Assembly (NCBI GenBank): GCA_038087015.1
Contig: JASBNA010000092.1
Coordinates: 61,219 to 125,218, forward strand
Direction: 5' to 3'
DNA from: Cerrena zonata
Taxonomy: Eukaryota > Basidiomycota > Agaricomycetes > Polyporales > Cerrenaceae
Length of the DNA: 64,000 nt
Position numbers and translations under genes: made by a program. The notes under the pieces were generated by a model. The model worked only from the letters and a program-made list of their open reading frames with translations, was not told where the DNA came from and did not search any database. This document shows positions 36,506 to 48,372 of this stretch, piece after piece. The first letter of the stretch is position 1. The number at the start of each line of letters is the position of its first letter.

Positions 36506-38420
36506 AAAGGTCAGGTTAACTCAGAACACTTGCTCTTATGCTCATGTCCGCAGAACTCAGAGAACAACCCAGCACATTTATGAACATTGTCATCGACCTC
36601 AACTCCCTCCTCACACAACTCCCTATCCTCTTCCTCATTTACTCCATCTATCGACTCTATATCACCCTCAGAAACATTCTTAGAACTATCAACCATAACA
36701 ACCTTGTGTCACGGTCCGTCTCAGAGCGATGCGGAGGTCGCTTGGAGGAGAGAGCGAGGGAAGGGTAGGGATACGAGTCGGTGACTCGGGACCTGTAACA
36801 TAGATAGTCAAATACGAATGGGCTTGGCTTCAACTTATGTGTTGTGCCCTTCTAGGATACAGCCCTGGATTTCAGAGACAGTGGAAGTCGGAGACGTTGG
36901 GAAAGTAGGGGACCTAAGATGCAGACGGAGGTAAGTAGAATTACCGGAATAGTCACTAGGATGTTTCGCCGGATTACAGAGTGTCAGCTAGGAAGTCCTA
37001 GAAGACGAGTAAAGAAAGAGATGTTAAGATGGTGGACTAAACCGAAGTCAAGTCCTAGTTGGAGGAGTAGGGAATCACACGGAGATCGGAGGTATGAGGA
37101 CAAATCAAAGTTGAGTTTCGTACTAAGGAAATACAGCGAGCAAGACAAGTATTTATACTACGAGACTCCTACAAGGAATAGAGGACTTAGAGAAAATACG
37201 AAGGGGAGTGATGTGCGAATGGTGTGATAGGGATAGGGTTGGAATCATAGGACATGTGGAAAGGTACGGGAGGAAAGAATACGAGGTAATTAAACAAGAG
37301 ATAAATGAGAGAGATATTATGGGGCTGATGATCGGAGGCCTATCGGCGATGTCGGGAAGGAAAGACGTGTGGTAAGGAACTATCTAAAAGAATCAGCTAT
37401 GATAAGAGACCATGGATCAGATAAAGGCAAAAGGGTAAAAGGATATCAAAGATAAAGCGGAGGGCAAGTCGGAGGGTCAGGGGTAAATAGAATAAACGGA
37501 AGATGGGAGCGTACAAATGTAGACAGATGAAATAACTGTGGGAAGAGCACGTGGGATATGGGAGTATCGGGCCGAATCAGAAATCGACTAGTGTGGATCG
37601 GGTTTAGTAGGGATTAGGTATGTCACGTGATAGGGTTTTAGCATGGTTCTGACACCTTGCTTGACACCAAGAACTCCTTCAGCACCTCAGCAATTGGGAT
37701 CAAGAACATACCATCCTCCTGGAAGAAATCTATTGACTCACTTCATAGGATCGAAGACCTTGGAACTACCGCCACTAGACTATTCCTATTCCTTATATGC
37801 AATAGACAGTCATAAAGACAATTGCAGATCGATCCTGGGGAGTCAATAATACTTGGTGATCCCAGGTGCTCGAGCCTCCTTCAGGGAAACATTTTACTTG
37901 CCTCACTGAGCAGAAAACCTCAGCTGTAGAGCACAACCTTCGTGGTTGGGACGTTATAGACACTGGCCAATAGAAACGAAGATTAACCTCCATACCCAAG
38001 CTACCTCGAAGACAGGGTACGCTACTTAGGACAAGGAACAGAAAAAAGACCAGTTCTTTTTGAAAGACATTGGCGATATGCAGATAAGAAACAGGAAGGC
38101 ATTGAATCCTATTTCTTTCACAACCCGTCACTAGTACTAAACTCCAGACGAGATGTACCACCACCAGGAGCTGACCTCCAACCCGACAGACACTTCAAGC
38201 TCAATGGTAGACTTGTCAATTTTGATGGAGATGACGGAACCTGGTACATCAAAGAAAACGAACAAGGTGTTGCATATGAATCCTGGAAAGATTGGATACC
38301 CCTTGACGACAGACTCTGGTTACCACCACCACCTCATATTGAAACCAGAACACCATCCAATCGACCAGCATCGAAACTTCCCAGACTCGCATCTCCAGCA
38401 CCACAACCCATTGCGTCCTG
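36506..38420 (+). mobile_element. Retrotransposon internal remnant, interrupted
   Basis: Downstream of the LTR a Ser/Thr-rich frame starts (MSSTSTPSSHNSLSSSSFTP). It is interrupted at 36706 by a younger insertion and resumes at 37655 (LDTKNSFSTSAIGIKN, then PSSWKKSIDSLHRIEDLG). Stops follow. A third coding-like stretch lies at about 38040-38420 (FHNPSLVLNSRRDVPPPG, then FDGDDGTWYIKENEQGVAYE). No reverse transcriptase or integrase motif was found, so the element has lost most of its pol region and its 3' LTR is not identified. Gag-like identity is inference from position. Confidence 0.5.
36707..37654. mobile_element. Nested solo LTR (948 bp) with 5-bp target duplication
   Basis: It starts TGTCACGGTCCG and ends GGTTCTGACA, with inverted ends TGTCA/TGACA. 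It is flanked on both sides by CCTTG (36702-36706 and 37655-37659). Removing it together with one CCTTG rejoins the interrupted reading frame of the older element. No coding domain is inside. It is GC-richer and unlike the host LTR, so it belongs to a different family. Confidence 0.75.
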
Positions 38421-38689
38421 ACATATATTGTAGTGGGAATTCTTGGCAGTTTCCTTTTTGGTCATGGGAATTCTCTTTCAGGTAACGGGGATTGATGGGG
38501 GTTCTCATTTTGGCAAGGGGATTGATGGGGATTATCTGGAGTTATCCCCTTACCATTTTGAATGCTGTGTCTCTATTCAAATCACTCCTGACTCACTTTT
38601 TTTTTCTCATCTGTCATCTGTTATCATCATTTGTCATACTTAGGGTTTTCTGGGATGAGTTAGGGTTGCATATCCAGCCTCTCCTGTCA

Positions 38690-38930
38690 TGTGCCCCTCC
38701 TGTCATGTGCCTCTTCTGTCATATGCCTCACTATGTTCCCCTCACTATGTCCCCTCTCACTGTGTCTTCCCTCACTGTGTTTCTCACCATGTCTCCTCAC
38801 CATGTCCCCTCACTATGTCCCCCACTATCATATTTCCCCTCATTATATTTCCCACTATCATGTTTCCTTATATCATCACACCCACTCTCACCATCATATT
38901 TCCCTCACTATTATTATTTTTTGTATCTGT
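38690..38930. repeat. Imperfect CCCCTCACTATGT tandem repeat
   Basis: A run of roughly 12-16 bp units (CTGTCATGTGCC, then CACTATGTCCCC, then CACTATCATATTT) is open in all three plus frames, which explains several overlapping His/Ser/Cys-rich frames that are not genes. Phrases like GATGAGTTAGGGTTGCATAT flank it on both sides (38657 and 38947). Confidence 0.6.
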
Positions 38931-38959
38931 CTTTGCTTGCCCATTGGATGAGTTAGGGT

Positions 38960-39570
38960 TGCATATACCCCCTCACTCTATTCATTATCTTTGCCATCTT
39001 TTTTGTAAGTCACATTATTACCCCCTTGTAGATAAGTTAGGGTACAATAAATTATCTCTATTAATGCTTCTACAGTTTGTTGGTCACTGTCTGCAATCAA
39101 ATATTGTTCAGGGCAGCAAAATCTGCTATTAGATAGTTAGCAAGCAACAGATTCTATCAACAGAGGTAGAACTGCAGTATACATTTTACAAAGTTCACTT
39201 GGTTGAGGAAATATTAGAACAGTTCAAACCATTGTAATGGTCAAATTGAAGATTGAAGATTTGAGAAAAAAATACAGACAACTGAAACTTATTATTTTGA
39301 CATTAATGAGTGACATTGACAGAGAAATGACAAACCAATGAGAAGATACAAGGTATACAACACTCATAAACAAGTAGTCACAGTGAGAAATATACAGAGA
39401 ACTTGCTTTGGTGCAGAAAAAGTAAAATTGAAACAGTGAGTATGTTTGATATTTTGATTGAATGGAAGAGTTGGAGACAGTACAGACATTCTACAATGAG
39501 AAAAGTAGTGAGGTAACAGTAGATACACAGGTTGAAGAGAAAGAAAAGAAAGTAAGAGAGAAAAGTTACT
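38960..39570. other. AT-rich spacer
   Basis: No gene seen. It is followed by the second LTR. Confidence 0.35.
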
Positions 39571-39912
39571 GTTACAATGAACGTACACTTTTTCTTTTCT
39601 TTTCCTTTTCCTTTCCCTTACTTGTACTTGTGACTCAGTAACCACATGGCCCGGTAGCACATGAACGATCACCAGACTAGCTTACCTATCAATTCTCCCA
39701 CATGACATCATCTGCTCCACGATGATGTCATAACTGACGTCATTATGACATCATCCTAGTCTAGACCATTCTATTCTCTCGTGTAGTACAGCCACGGTCT
39801 CTAGTATATAAACCCAGTAGCTCTAGCTTGTATTCCTTAACCTGACCTAGGCAATCTACCCTTTCTTACCCTGTTTAACTTGCACCTGCATGAAAGGGCT
39901 TCACCCGTAACA
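39571..39912 (+). mobile_element. Solo LTR (342 bp) with GTTAC target duplication
   Basis: It begins TGTTACAATGAACGTACA and ends TTCACCCGTAACA. GTTAC occurs immediately before (39566-39570) and after (39913-39917). It contains TATATAAACCC near 39805 and the CCTTAACCTGACCTAGGCA block shared with the LTR at 36066-36505. It is a solo LTR left by recombination, of the same family as the older element. Confidence 0.8.
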
Positions 39913-40100
39913 GTTACCATTTTAGGGAAACAGTGAGTACGACATCTGTAGCGGTGTCAAAAAAAAAGATAAAATGAGGAGAGTTATTAGAATGAAGAGA
40001 GATGATGGGAGAGAAGTCACATGAGCTAGAAGGCGGTGCCCTAATTACCGGAGTAACGATAGACACTGGCGCGGCTTGAACCTAGGGCTCTGCCACGCCT

Positions 40101-41500
40101 CTAGTGATGTGCAGGCCTGGCTCAAAGCCGTTGAGCCAGCCAAGCCAAGCCGTAGAAATGTGAAGCCAGGCCAGGCCGTAACCAAAGTATGTATTGGCCT
40201 TATGGCTCGGCTTCATGCTCGGGCTGGCCCTGTTGGGCTTTGAGGCTGTGGCTTTCATAGTGAAGATAGCTGGCGCTAAACGTCTGAAAAGGAAGGTTAA
40301 CCTGCCTACTCGAAGGTTAAACACACGGTGGGGGGCCAATCGACCTGCCGTCTGCGTTTATTGTTCAAATCTGCTGCTTAGACCCACCTCGTATTATGTC
40401 TTTAACATTTTTGTTTTTGTTTATACCTATACAGGTCCATGCTTAACCCTCTATTATCTTGTTAGTCATCGCTGTGTGAGACTTAGGCTACCAGGCAGTG
40501 TGATAAGGCTGTTAAGTATTGTTTTGCATTGTCCCTATTGGCACGTAATTGTTTTGATAGGGATGCTTGGACCTCAACAAGCTCGTCCGTAAAGGTCTAT
40601 GCTTTCAAGGAAATGTGCATAAATAGGTCAGGTTTCCTTGTTAATGGACCAACTCAAACTTCAACGACATGACCTCTCAATGCAATCCCCCTCGTCGCTC
40701 GCATCGTGATACCAGGCTTCCTCAGAGGCTGAGGGACCCCGATAACATTGGTGAGCATGATGAATATACCCTAAACATTATAGCGGCAGCTGTGGCACAC
40801 CATCGAGATATACAAGCTACCACCATATCTCTCCAAATACTGTCGCCCTCTATCCTATCGTCATCTATGGCAAACAGTTTCGCTGGCTCGCAACCGCAAC
40901 CGACACCTCCTGCACCCTCTTCCCCTATTTTGATTCCTTTTGAGGAGTCTGATAGTGATGCTAAAGGTATGTTTCCGATACGGAACCTCAGAGACATGAG
41001 AGTTTCTGACTTTCTATTGTTTTTACTAGAAAAGCAGACATCTAGTCCTACCTCAAGTACTAGTACCAGTAGCGAAGACGAAAGCGAAGAAGAAATAGAA
41101 GACAAAGTGCCGATCAAGACTACGAAACGCAAGAAACCACAAAAAAAGACTCGAGGTATAGTTACTACACTCGAGTTCCATATTCACTCTAGTTTAATTT
41201 TCACAATAGCTCGCAAACAGCTACAGAAGACAGCCAATACACAGCAAGACCCTGTTGATCAGGACGGTTTCCTAAAAGATATTGATGTCCAATCTATTGC
41301 TCAGGAGAAACCGACGGTACACTTTCGGCAGAAGACTCATGATACGGACCATTTCTTTGGTCCTCAGGTGGGAACCCAACAGAGGCGACATTGTAAAGTG
41401 AATGGGTGCATGTAAGTTCTACTGGATCTATTGCAATAACCCTCACTGACAACTTATTTCATTAGTAGTGACTTTGTACCCGAAGCGACAACCCTCTTAG
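40101..41500 (+). mobile_element. hAT transposon, 5' part only
   Basis: CTAGTGATGTGCAGGCCTGG at 40101 looks like a hAT-type terminus. It is followed by 200 bp of subterminal repeats of AGGCCTGGC/GCCAAGCC type in both orientations. A transposase N-terminus follows at 40669. The element breaks off near 41500; no matching inverted end was found downstream. The terminus assignment is inference from resemblance, without a partner end. Confidence 0.5.
40669..41500 (+). pseudogene. hAT transposase N-terminus, cut in BED finger
   Basis: Frame from ATG 40669 (MTSQCNPPRRSHRDTRLPQR) with probable introns at 40967-41030, 41156-41209 and 41414-41466. The protein has an acidic Ser-rich linker (SSEDESEEEIEDK), a basic patch (TTKRKKPQKKTR) and then HDTDHFFGPQV, then RRHCKVNGC, then FVPEATTLL. 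This is the start of a BED-type zinc finger typical of hAT transposases. The sequence loses coding character right after TTLL at about 41499, so the catalytic domain is absent. It is a truncated, non-autonomous relic. Confidence 0.6.
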
Positions 41501-42480
41501 GGTTAGGGTTCAGCCTTTGCTGTAAACTTTTTGGAAATCCTAAGGCAGAGTGCCCTAAAGTGTTTTACAAACTTTTAGGCATTCTGCCATGCTTTTTCGA
41601 TTTGTGTTATGTAGGGCAGACTGCCTATATGCTTAGTCATCTCTACAGGGCCCAGTGTATTGCCTAATAGGGTATATAGGCCCTATTTGGGCGCTTTTTT
41701 TGCGAATTGGCAGGCTCACCTCTGTCTGCTTACAAATCTGGTTCCACAGCCACATATATACTTTCTAAATTGGGTAGGTGGCCCTGGGGTGGGTGGCTGT
41801 GGCTACTACTCACCTTCCGCTTACTGTGGGCGCTTATGTCAGCACCCCCTATTGCCTATTTGGGAAAGTGGTTTGGGATAGGGTGGGGGATGGTGCAGGG
41901 GCCTATACCAAGCATTAGAACATGTACTAGGGGGTAAAAGAACGGCATTTTTACGCTGAATCCATATCTGAAACCCCCATATCATTTGGATAAGAACTGG
42001 GAGAGTTGTGACAGAAATAGTAGGTATAAATCGATAAAAGGGGGGTTGTAATTGAAATAGGGTAGGAAGGAGCGGTCAGAATATTAAGCAGAGGTAGTAT
42101 GGTCCTCTACTATGTTGGGAAAGGGTGTGTACAGGATCCCATGTCGATTGGATAAGAACTGCATGTCCTGTATTTGGAATACCTCCAAAATGCGAAATTA
42201 GGGGGGTACCCTAGGCTATTGGTGGGGAACCAGCCATCCCCTTGACTATCAATGATAATAAGTTCGAGATATAGTATGGGGAAGCTCATATTCCAGTCCG
42301 CTTGGCATCAGCACAATGTATGGGTTATGAGTGTTGTTCTTTCTCTCCCAGGGAGATCCTAGGGAGACCCTAGGGTTGGGCGCCTAGTGGGTAGGGCAGG
42401 GCGTGGAAGGGGCAAGGCGGGGTGGTAGAAAGTAGGTGGTTCAAAGGGTGTGAAAAATAGTGTGCTTTGACGGACAGTGT
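41501..42480. other. Unassigned, gene-free DNA
   Basis: About 1 kb without a convincing gene. It starts at the hAT break with TTAGGGTTAGGGTT and contains degenerate phrases around GGGCAGACTGCC. Plus frames at 41.66-41.94 kb overlap in different frames and are not supported. Confidence 0.35.
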
Positions 42481-42489
42481 GTAAGAATA

Positions 42490-43222
42490 GTATGCGTCTT
42501 GGACGAACATTGTGAAGGGGGAAATAAGTGGTACGAAGGGCGGAAGAGGTGCAGGTGCAAAGTGTGCTGTAGACAATGTGTGTAGACACCGAAATGTGCG
42601 TGTACAGAGGTATGTTAAACAGTATATGGCATGTGAAAATGGCACGTGAAAAAGATACCTCTTCGGGAAAAGAGAGCGTTGTACGGAAGTGCGCAAGTAT
42701 GCGTCCTAGATGCACACTTGCAGCATAGGCTTACAGAGAGGAACAGATCGTGTTGTAGGGAAGTGTGCAGGTGTGCGTCCAAGACGCATGCCGGCAGCAT
42801 GTGCTTACATTGCATCACAACCGAACCATTTTGCCGCAGGTGTGAGCATTCGAGGGAGCTTGTGACCTGGCCATACATCTTCTCCCCAAACTTTGCACGT
42901 TCGTGCAATGTTTGGGACTGGGAGAAGATGTATGGTCAGGTCACAAGCTCCCTCGAATGCTCACACCTGCGGCAAAATGGTTCGGTTGTGATGCAACGTG
43001 CACATTGGTAGCGGGCGTGCGTCTTAGACGCACACCTGCACACTTACTCGATATCTTAGGGTTAGGGCTAGCTTAGGGTGACTATGGGGGGGGGATGCGT
43101 CCTGGACGCACGGGTGGTGATACATGTTGACTAGAAGTGATGGACTGAAATATGGCTTAGTTTGGAAGTAGAGACGCTCACTATCATGAGGGGCGTGCGC
43201 CGGTGTGCGTCCAGGACGCATG
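42490..43222. repeat. Palindrome copies upstream of SNF2 gene 1
   Basis: Six copies of the short palindrome lie at about 42490, 42698, 42771, 43015, 43095 and 43202. Variants at the centre include GTCTTGGAC, GTCCTAGAT, GTCCAAGAC, GTCTTAGAC, GTCCTGGAC and GTCCAGGAC. A long palindrome sits between the third and fourth copies. They occupy the 5' flank of the first SNF2 gene. Confidence 0.85.
42810..42995. repeat. 186-bp near-perfect long palindrome
   Basis: The left arm begins TTGCATCACAACCG and the right arm ends CGGTTGTGATGCAA. The arms of about 85-90 bp pair almost completely, with a few mismatches and small indels near the centre at about 42902 (GCACG TTCGTGC). It could extrude a cruciform or form a hairpin transcript. 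It lies about 530 bp upstream of the SNF2 gene 1 start. Confidence 0.9.
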
Positions 43223-43477
43223 TCTAAGAGACTTCTACGGCATTTGACATGCGGATCACTGTGAAGATGGCTAAGACTGCTTAGTACGGGATTAGCTGAT
43301 GGCACGAAGTTCAAGCGATGGCTAGGTGGGTCTATTAGGGTTCTAATTGGTTATGATTGATGTCAGGCCCGCCTCTAAGATTATAAGCGAGTGATCGGAG
43401 CGGGAAGAAATTCGCTCATAAAGCAGAGACAATGCGGGGAAGGGCAGATCTCTCCTTCTCTCAACTCTCATCACTTA

Positions 43478-43493
43478 ACAACAGCAACAGCAG

Positions 43494-43526
<33 letters not shown>

Positions 43527-43527
43527 A
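43478..43527 (+). repeat. CAA-rich leader microsatellite
   Basis: About 50 bp of CAACAGCAACAAC-type repeats immediately precede the ATG of SNF2 gene 1, so they fall in the 5' leader. The frame is open upstream, but the translated Asn/Gln run has no counterpart in the paralogue; ATG 43528 is therefore chosen. Confidence 0.65.
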
Positions 43528-46500
43528 ATGCCTTCTCCTCCTATCGCCGTCGCTTTTCTGATGTTCACCGCAGATATGCGCCGCATCGTGGGCGTTGAGG
43601 ATGCGCCTTGGTGCTGGCCTACGTGGCAGAGCCGTGTGAAGTCCCTAACGGCGCCTTGGGTAGAACCGGCTGAAGGCGCGACTCACATTTTTGGCTGGAC
43701 TCAGAATCAGATTCGCGATGCCAAGGCGTATGTGGACGAGTTCTGCAAAAAGCCGGTGAGCCAACGTCTCACGTTTGCGCGCACGAAGGGGGACGACTAT
43801 CACGAGGCGAGGGACCTCCTTCAAAGGTCATTGGTCAAGGCGTGGGACGAGACGTGGGGACTGCCTCATTTGATCCGGACAACTTTGACGGCGATGGGGA
43901 AGGGCCGGACAGCCCTCTTGTCTGAGCATGGAGATCGACAAGTAAGTGTCGAAACAAGGTCAATGTACAGGTGAGGCGCTGATAGCTTGTATGTAGCTGC
44001 CTCCGATCGAAATGGCCGATTTGATGGCGGTCAAAGAGCACATCGCCTTTGAGCTCTTCGGGGCTGAGGGTATGAAGAAGAATTCTCGCAACAAACCGAT
44101 AATCCAGGTCCTGGAGCTTATGAATAATTGGTTCTATCAGATCTGGCGTGGAATTACGATGAAGGTCAAGCGGGACCGGGCTGCCATGGAAAAGCTGGAG
44201 GTAGAGACAGCGGCATTGCTTAAAAGTAAGTAATGTGTTAAATACATTAATTAGGCTACTAATGACATGGTATACAGAGTTTGAAGGGGAGGGTCGTAAC
44301 CCAGCGACATTCAGGGCGTACCTCAAGAAGTCTAAAATGTTGATGAGGTACTATCAGGACTTTGGCGACAAACCCAGCATTGAGGCGATCGAGGAGCACC
44401 GCACGAAATTGGACAACATTCGGAAGGCGTTGGCAATGAAGGAGGACGGGACGGCCGAGGAGGACATTAGTGAGTAGTGTTGTCAGAATGAGAGAACACA
44501 CCTAATGTAACATATGCTTAGAACTGAGTAGTGCTTTGCGAGCGTCTTTGGTGTGGTTGAGCACCCAGGCTCAACATGATTCAATCTCGGATGAGGTCTG
44601 CGAGCAGATTCACTCGCTGGCGAACGACGAGTTCGAGTTGCCTGCACTTGACCTGGCATCGGTGAGCCTGAATGAATGGGAAAGCGGCGTCGAGGCATGG
44701 GAGAAGTTGCAGGTGTCGGAGCTGTATCGTTACTTGGGCCTGGATGAGGAGAAGCCTCTCCCGTTCTTCAACAAGTACATTGACTTGGCGGATAGCCGGG
44801 ATGCATGGGCCCATCCTGCACTTGTGGAGGCGGATGAAGGGAACCCTAACCGAATTCTATTGCGTCCTCACTGGCATCAATTGGTGGGTATGTGTAAGAT
44901 GTTGGACTGTCTGTTCGATGGGAAACCGGTGCTTCTAATGGATGGGGTGGGGTTGGGTAAGACGTTACAAGTCGTCGGGGTGATTGCGATCCTTGCGTAT
45001 TATCGGACGGTGAAGAAGGAGAAGGGGGTATTCCCTGGGGCATTTGGTAAGTTAAAATGACTTTGTATTGAGAACCTACTGACATAGGTACTTTTCATAG
45101 CAGAGCGATTGTTCCAAGAGGGGGATAATATCCCGGAGCTGCCATCGATGATTGTGGTGCCACCGTCCCTGCGTCAGCAGGTTGAGACCGAGCTGCATCG
45201 GTATCTTACTCGGGGAGTGTTCGATATCATGCTCTATGAGGGCACGGTAGTGAGCAGGAGTGGGTACTGGGAGCATACATGGGATCGGTCCGTTCTGAAC
45301 GAATGTCACCGAATTCTCCTTGCTACTGCACCGGTGAGTGTTGGGACCGACTGCGAGATTATGGGTGGTGGGCTGACAGAATAATGCAGGCTATCACCAG
45401 CGATGGCTCCAATGCCTTGGTTTACAACACATTAAGCCCCCACATTCCCCCGACTAGGACTGGTATGTTGATGGACACTATCTACCAGAAGGATTGGCTG
45501 CTGGCGGTTGTTGACGAGATGCACTGTGCGCGGAACATGAGTCGTACTTTCTGGTCTGTTTGGGGTCTGCAGATCCAGAGTCGGGGAGTGATTGGAATGA
45601 CAGCGACACCAGTGATGTCGAAAATCCGGGTAAGTCAAAGTGATGTTGTAGCGAGAGTATGGATTGACTGATAGGGGATATTTAGGATCTGTGGCACATT
45701 GGCCGAATGTTGGGTATCGACGGGTTTGACGAGCAAGATGAGTATGTGGAGATGAACAAGGAATCGAGTCGTGCATTACGTGCCGATCGACGAGTGCGGG
45801 AGGTGAACATCGAGGCCTTTGTGCATGGAGAAGCTGATGGCAATGCGGTTGGAAATGTCGACGAGGTGAATCTGAAGTGGATGAGGAAGATGCGGAGGTT
45901 GTTCCAGGGATACATCGTGCGACGGAGCGAGGAGTCACGAAACTGCGACGGGAAGCCACTCATGGACTTGAAGCAATACCAGCTTGTGATCCTGGAGCTT
46001 GAGCTCTCAGGTCGGGAGAAGGAGGAGGTTGAGGCTCGACTTGCTGGGCTAGGTGATCTGCACACTGCACGAGCAGATGGGGAGGTAAGTGAATTGTCTA
46101 TTGGGCGATGCGATCAAAGGCATGCGTCCTGGACGCACGCTGGGCACCCACCTACTCGTGGAAGGCGCGCGTAGGTGGGGGTGTGGTGTGCGTCCAGGAC
46201 GCATGCCTTCCTGACATGGCTACTATGCCTTGGTCAATATGACCGTGTGCCCGGTGTGCGTCCTGGACGCACACCCTCCTGACACGGTCACGTTGCCTTG
46301 GTCAATATGGCCGTGTGCCCGGTGTGCGTCCAGGACGCATATAATCAATCGCAGTGGGGTGTATGCTAATTATTTTGTAGGCCTTCTACCTTGGTATCAG
46401 GCGAGCTGTTGTCCATCCAGATTTCTTCACCACTCGCGAAAACCAGCTTCGATTTGACACGCTCGAGGACTGGCAGAGCAACTCGTCGACCAAGCTCGAT

Positions 46501-48064
46501 GTCATGGCTAAAGTGGTGCAGTGGCACCTCACCATGGACAAACGTTCCCCAATGAAGACCGTCGATGGTGTGCTCGTCGATGGGGATGCTACTCTGCTTG
46601 ACAACCCTGACGGTCTCCCTCGAGACAAAATCGTCGTCTTCTCGATGATGGTGGTCAACACGCGGATAATATCTCAAGTAAGTTTGCTCTCAAATTACTA
46701 GCTCCTTGCTGATATCGGTCAGGTCCTCAACGTGCATGGTATCAAGCATGTTTCTATCCATGGGTCTCTCTCTCTCGCAAAGCGGACTGCTCTGATCGAG
46801 CAATTTAAAGCGAGTGACGAAAACAGTCCACGTGTGCTCATCATCTCGTCGGTAGGAACAACGGGGCTCAACTTGGCTTGGGCAAATATCTTGCTTTGTA
46901 TCGTAAGTATATTCCCCTGTCTACATGGATGCGGAGCTAAAGTGTCCATATCTTTAGGATGTTCCCTGGTCGTGGCAGGAACTGGGACAGATGATCGGTC
47001 GTCTGTGGCGATTGCCGCAGAAGAAAGAGGTGATCGTGTACCAGCTCGTCGCTCTTGGTACGGCGGATGTCTTCCTCAGCAATAACTCATTTGGCAAGGG
47101 CCGGATGTTGGAGGCATTCCAAAAAGCGAGTCCCAAGCTCCTGGCATTGCTGGGCGGCGAGGATCAAGAACCGCTCGGGAACGAAGACGACGATTCGGAA
47201 GACGACGTCGAGGATACTTCTACGGTGAAGAAGAAAGGCAAGGGTAAGAGCCAGCCAAAGAAGGCGACGAGGACGAAGAAGGGCTCTTCAGTAGTGTCCA
47301 GCGTTGACAAAGGAGAAGGATCGTCGGCCATGACGAAAGCACCGGTCCCCCGCCCCAGGAAGAAGACCACTGTCGTCAACAAACCAGAGGGATCGGCTAC
47401 AGCTCAAGCCTCCACTCTGGCTGAAGCATCGACTACAGAGCAAGCACCGGTTCCCTCTCTGTCTGCCAAAGGGAAGGGCAAAGAGAAAGCGCGCGAGACT
47501 GAGGAGGACGAGGAGGATGAGGAGGATGAAGAAGAGGACCAGCCCCCAGCGGCGACTCACACTGGATCGGAGGTGCAGGCTGGACAAGCGTCCCCTCAGC
47601 ATCAACAGGAGCAGTCTCAGCGAGAGGAGGATCAGGATGGGGGTGTGCCTCAGGCTGAACAACCTGGACAAGCAGCGTCTCGTTCTGAGCGTGAGGATGA
47701 ACCTTCCCCTTCCCCTTCTGAACCTCTTTCTTCCTCCCCTTCTTCAGAGGACGTCAATATGCAATCCCCGTCTCCGCCACCAACACCTCGTGCTCCCTTA
47801 TCAACGTCAAGCAGTAAGTAGTGGCTTAACATTTATGTCATTTACCACTAACAAACAATGTTTTAGCTCGGAGCGATGGGCGTGTGGCCAGGGCTACTAG
47901 CAAGAACGTCAGATATCGCGAGAGCAGTGAGTCCGACGTCCCTATGGCTCGCAGTAAGTGTGTGTATATGTCAACGGTATGTATTTATTAATATAAAAGC
48001 AACAGAGCGTAGCCGAGGTCAGGGTAGGGGCCGCGCTGGACCAAAGGGTCGGGGCCGTCGTTGA
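43528..48064 (+). CDS. SNF2-family ATPase/helicase, gene 1 (intact)
   Basis: Twelve exons join in phase: 43528-43941, 43997-44225, 44278-44469, 44522-45046, 45101-45333, 45390-45629, 45686-46084, 46381-46677, 46723-46902, 46958-47813, 47867-47953 and 48006-48064. They give 1236 residues. An N-terminal domain with paired W-P-T-W and F-G-W-T motifs is followed by the SF2 core: LMDGVGLGKTLQ (motif I), VVDEMH (II), GMTATPV (III), SSVGTTGLNL (V) and MIGRLWRLPQK (VI). The C-terminus is low-complexity, Lys/Glu/Pro-rich, and ends in an RG-rich tail (RGQGRGRAGPKGRGRR). Such proteins are DNA-dependent ATPases that move on or remodel chromatin DNA. All core motifs are present, so it should be active. 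Intron 7 is about 300 bp and carries four short palindromes. The paralogue lies at 52.5-57.5 kb. Confidence 0.87.
46121..46340. repeat. Palindrome array in intron 7 of SNF2 gene 1
   Basis: Four copies at 46121, 46186, 46254 and 46322, spaced 65-68 bp. The last two spacers are near-copies of each other (TGCCTTGGTCAATATG), so part of the array grew by tandem duplication of a palindrome-plus-spacer unit. The array fills almost the whole intron (46085-46380). Confidence 0.9.
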
Positions 48065-48194
48065 ACTCCTCCGCCTTTTTTTCGTACATTGTTGGAACCA
48101 GGACACTCGTCGGAAATTGTGCATCATGCATAGTTTCCATATCATTTGTAAGTAGCTACACTACGTAGTCTACTCGTATCTACTCGGACGTTGT

Positions 48195-48372
48195 TGATGA
48201 TTTTCGGACATCTCTGCTTTATTGACGACTTTCGGACGTTTTTGCTTTTGCTTTATTGACGGCTTTCGGACGTTTTTGTTTACTTTCGGACATCTCTGCG
48301 TATTCACGGCTTCCAGACGTTTTTGATGATTTTCGGACATCTCTGCTTATTCACGACTTTCGGACGTCTTTA
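48195..48372. repeat. TTTCGGACRTYT tandem repeat
   Basis: Seven or more imperfect copies of a roughly 25-30 bp unit built on TTTCGGACGTTTTTGC / TTTCGGACATCTCTGC, in the 3' flank of SNF2 gene 1. Frames across it are not genes. Confidence 0.7.

Noticed and set aside
38489..39132. Several overlapping plus frames of 60-150 codons
   Set aside because: They arise from the CACTATGTCCCC tandem repeat, which is stop-free in all frames.
40075..40100. tRNA B-box-like sequence on the minus strand (AGGTTCAAGCC)
   Set aside because: The A-box-like part is only about 10 bp away and no cloverleaf can be folded. No tRNA gene was found anywhere in the window.
42359..42908. Overlapping minus and plus frames around the 186-bp palindrome
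   Set aside because: The frames mirror each other across the palindrome and show no domain.
47288..47671. Minus-strand 127-codon frame inside SNF2 gene 1
   Set aside because: Shadow of the low-complexity Lys/Glu/Ser tail on the coding strand.
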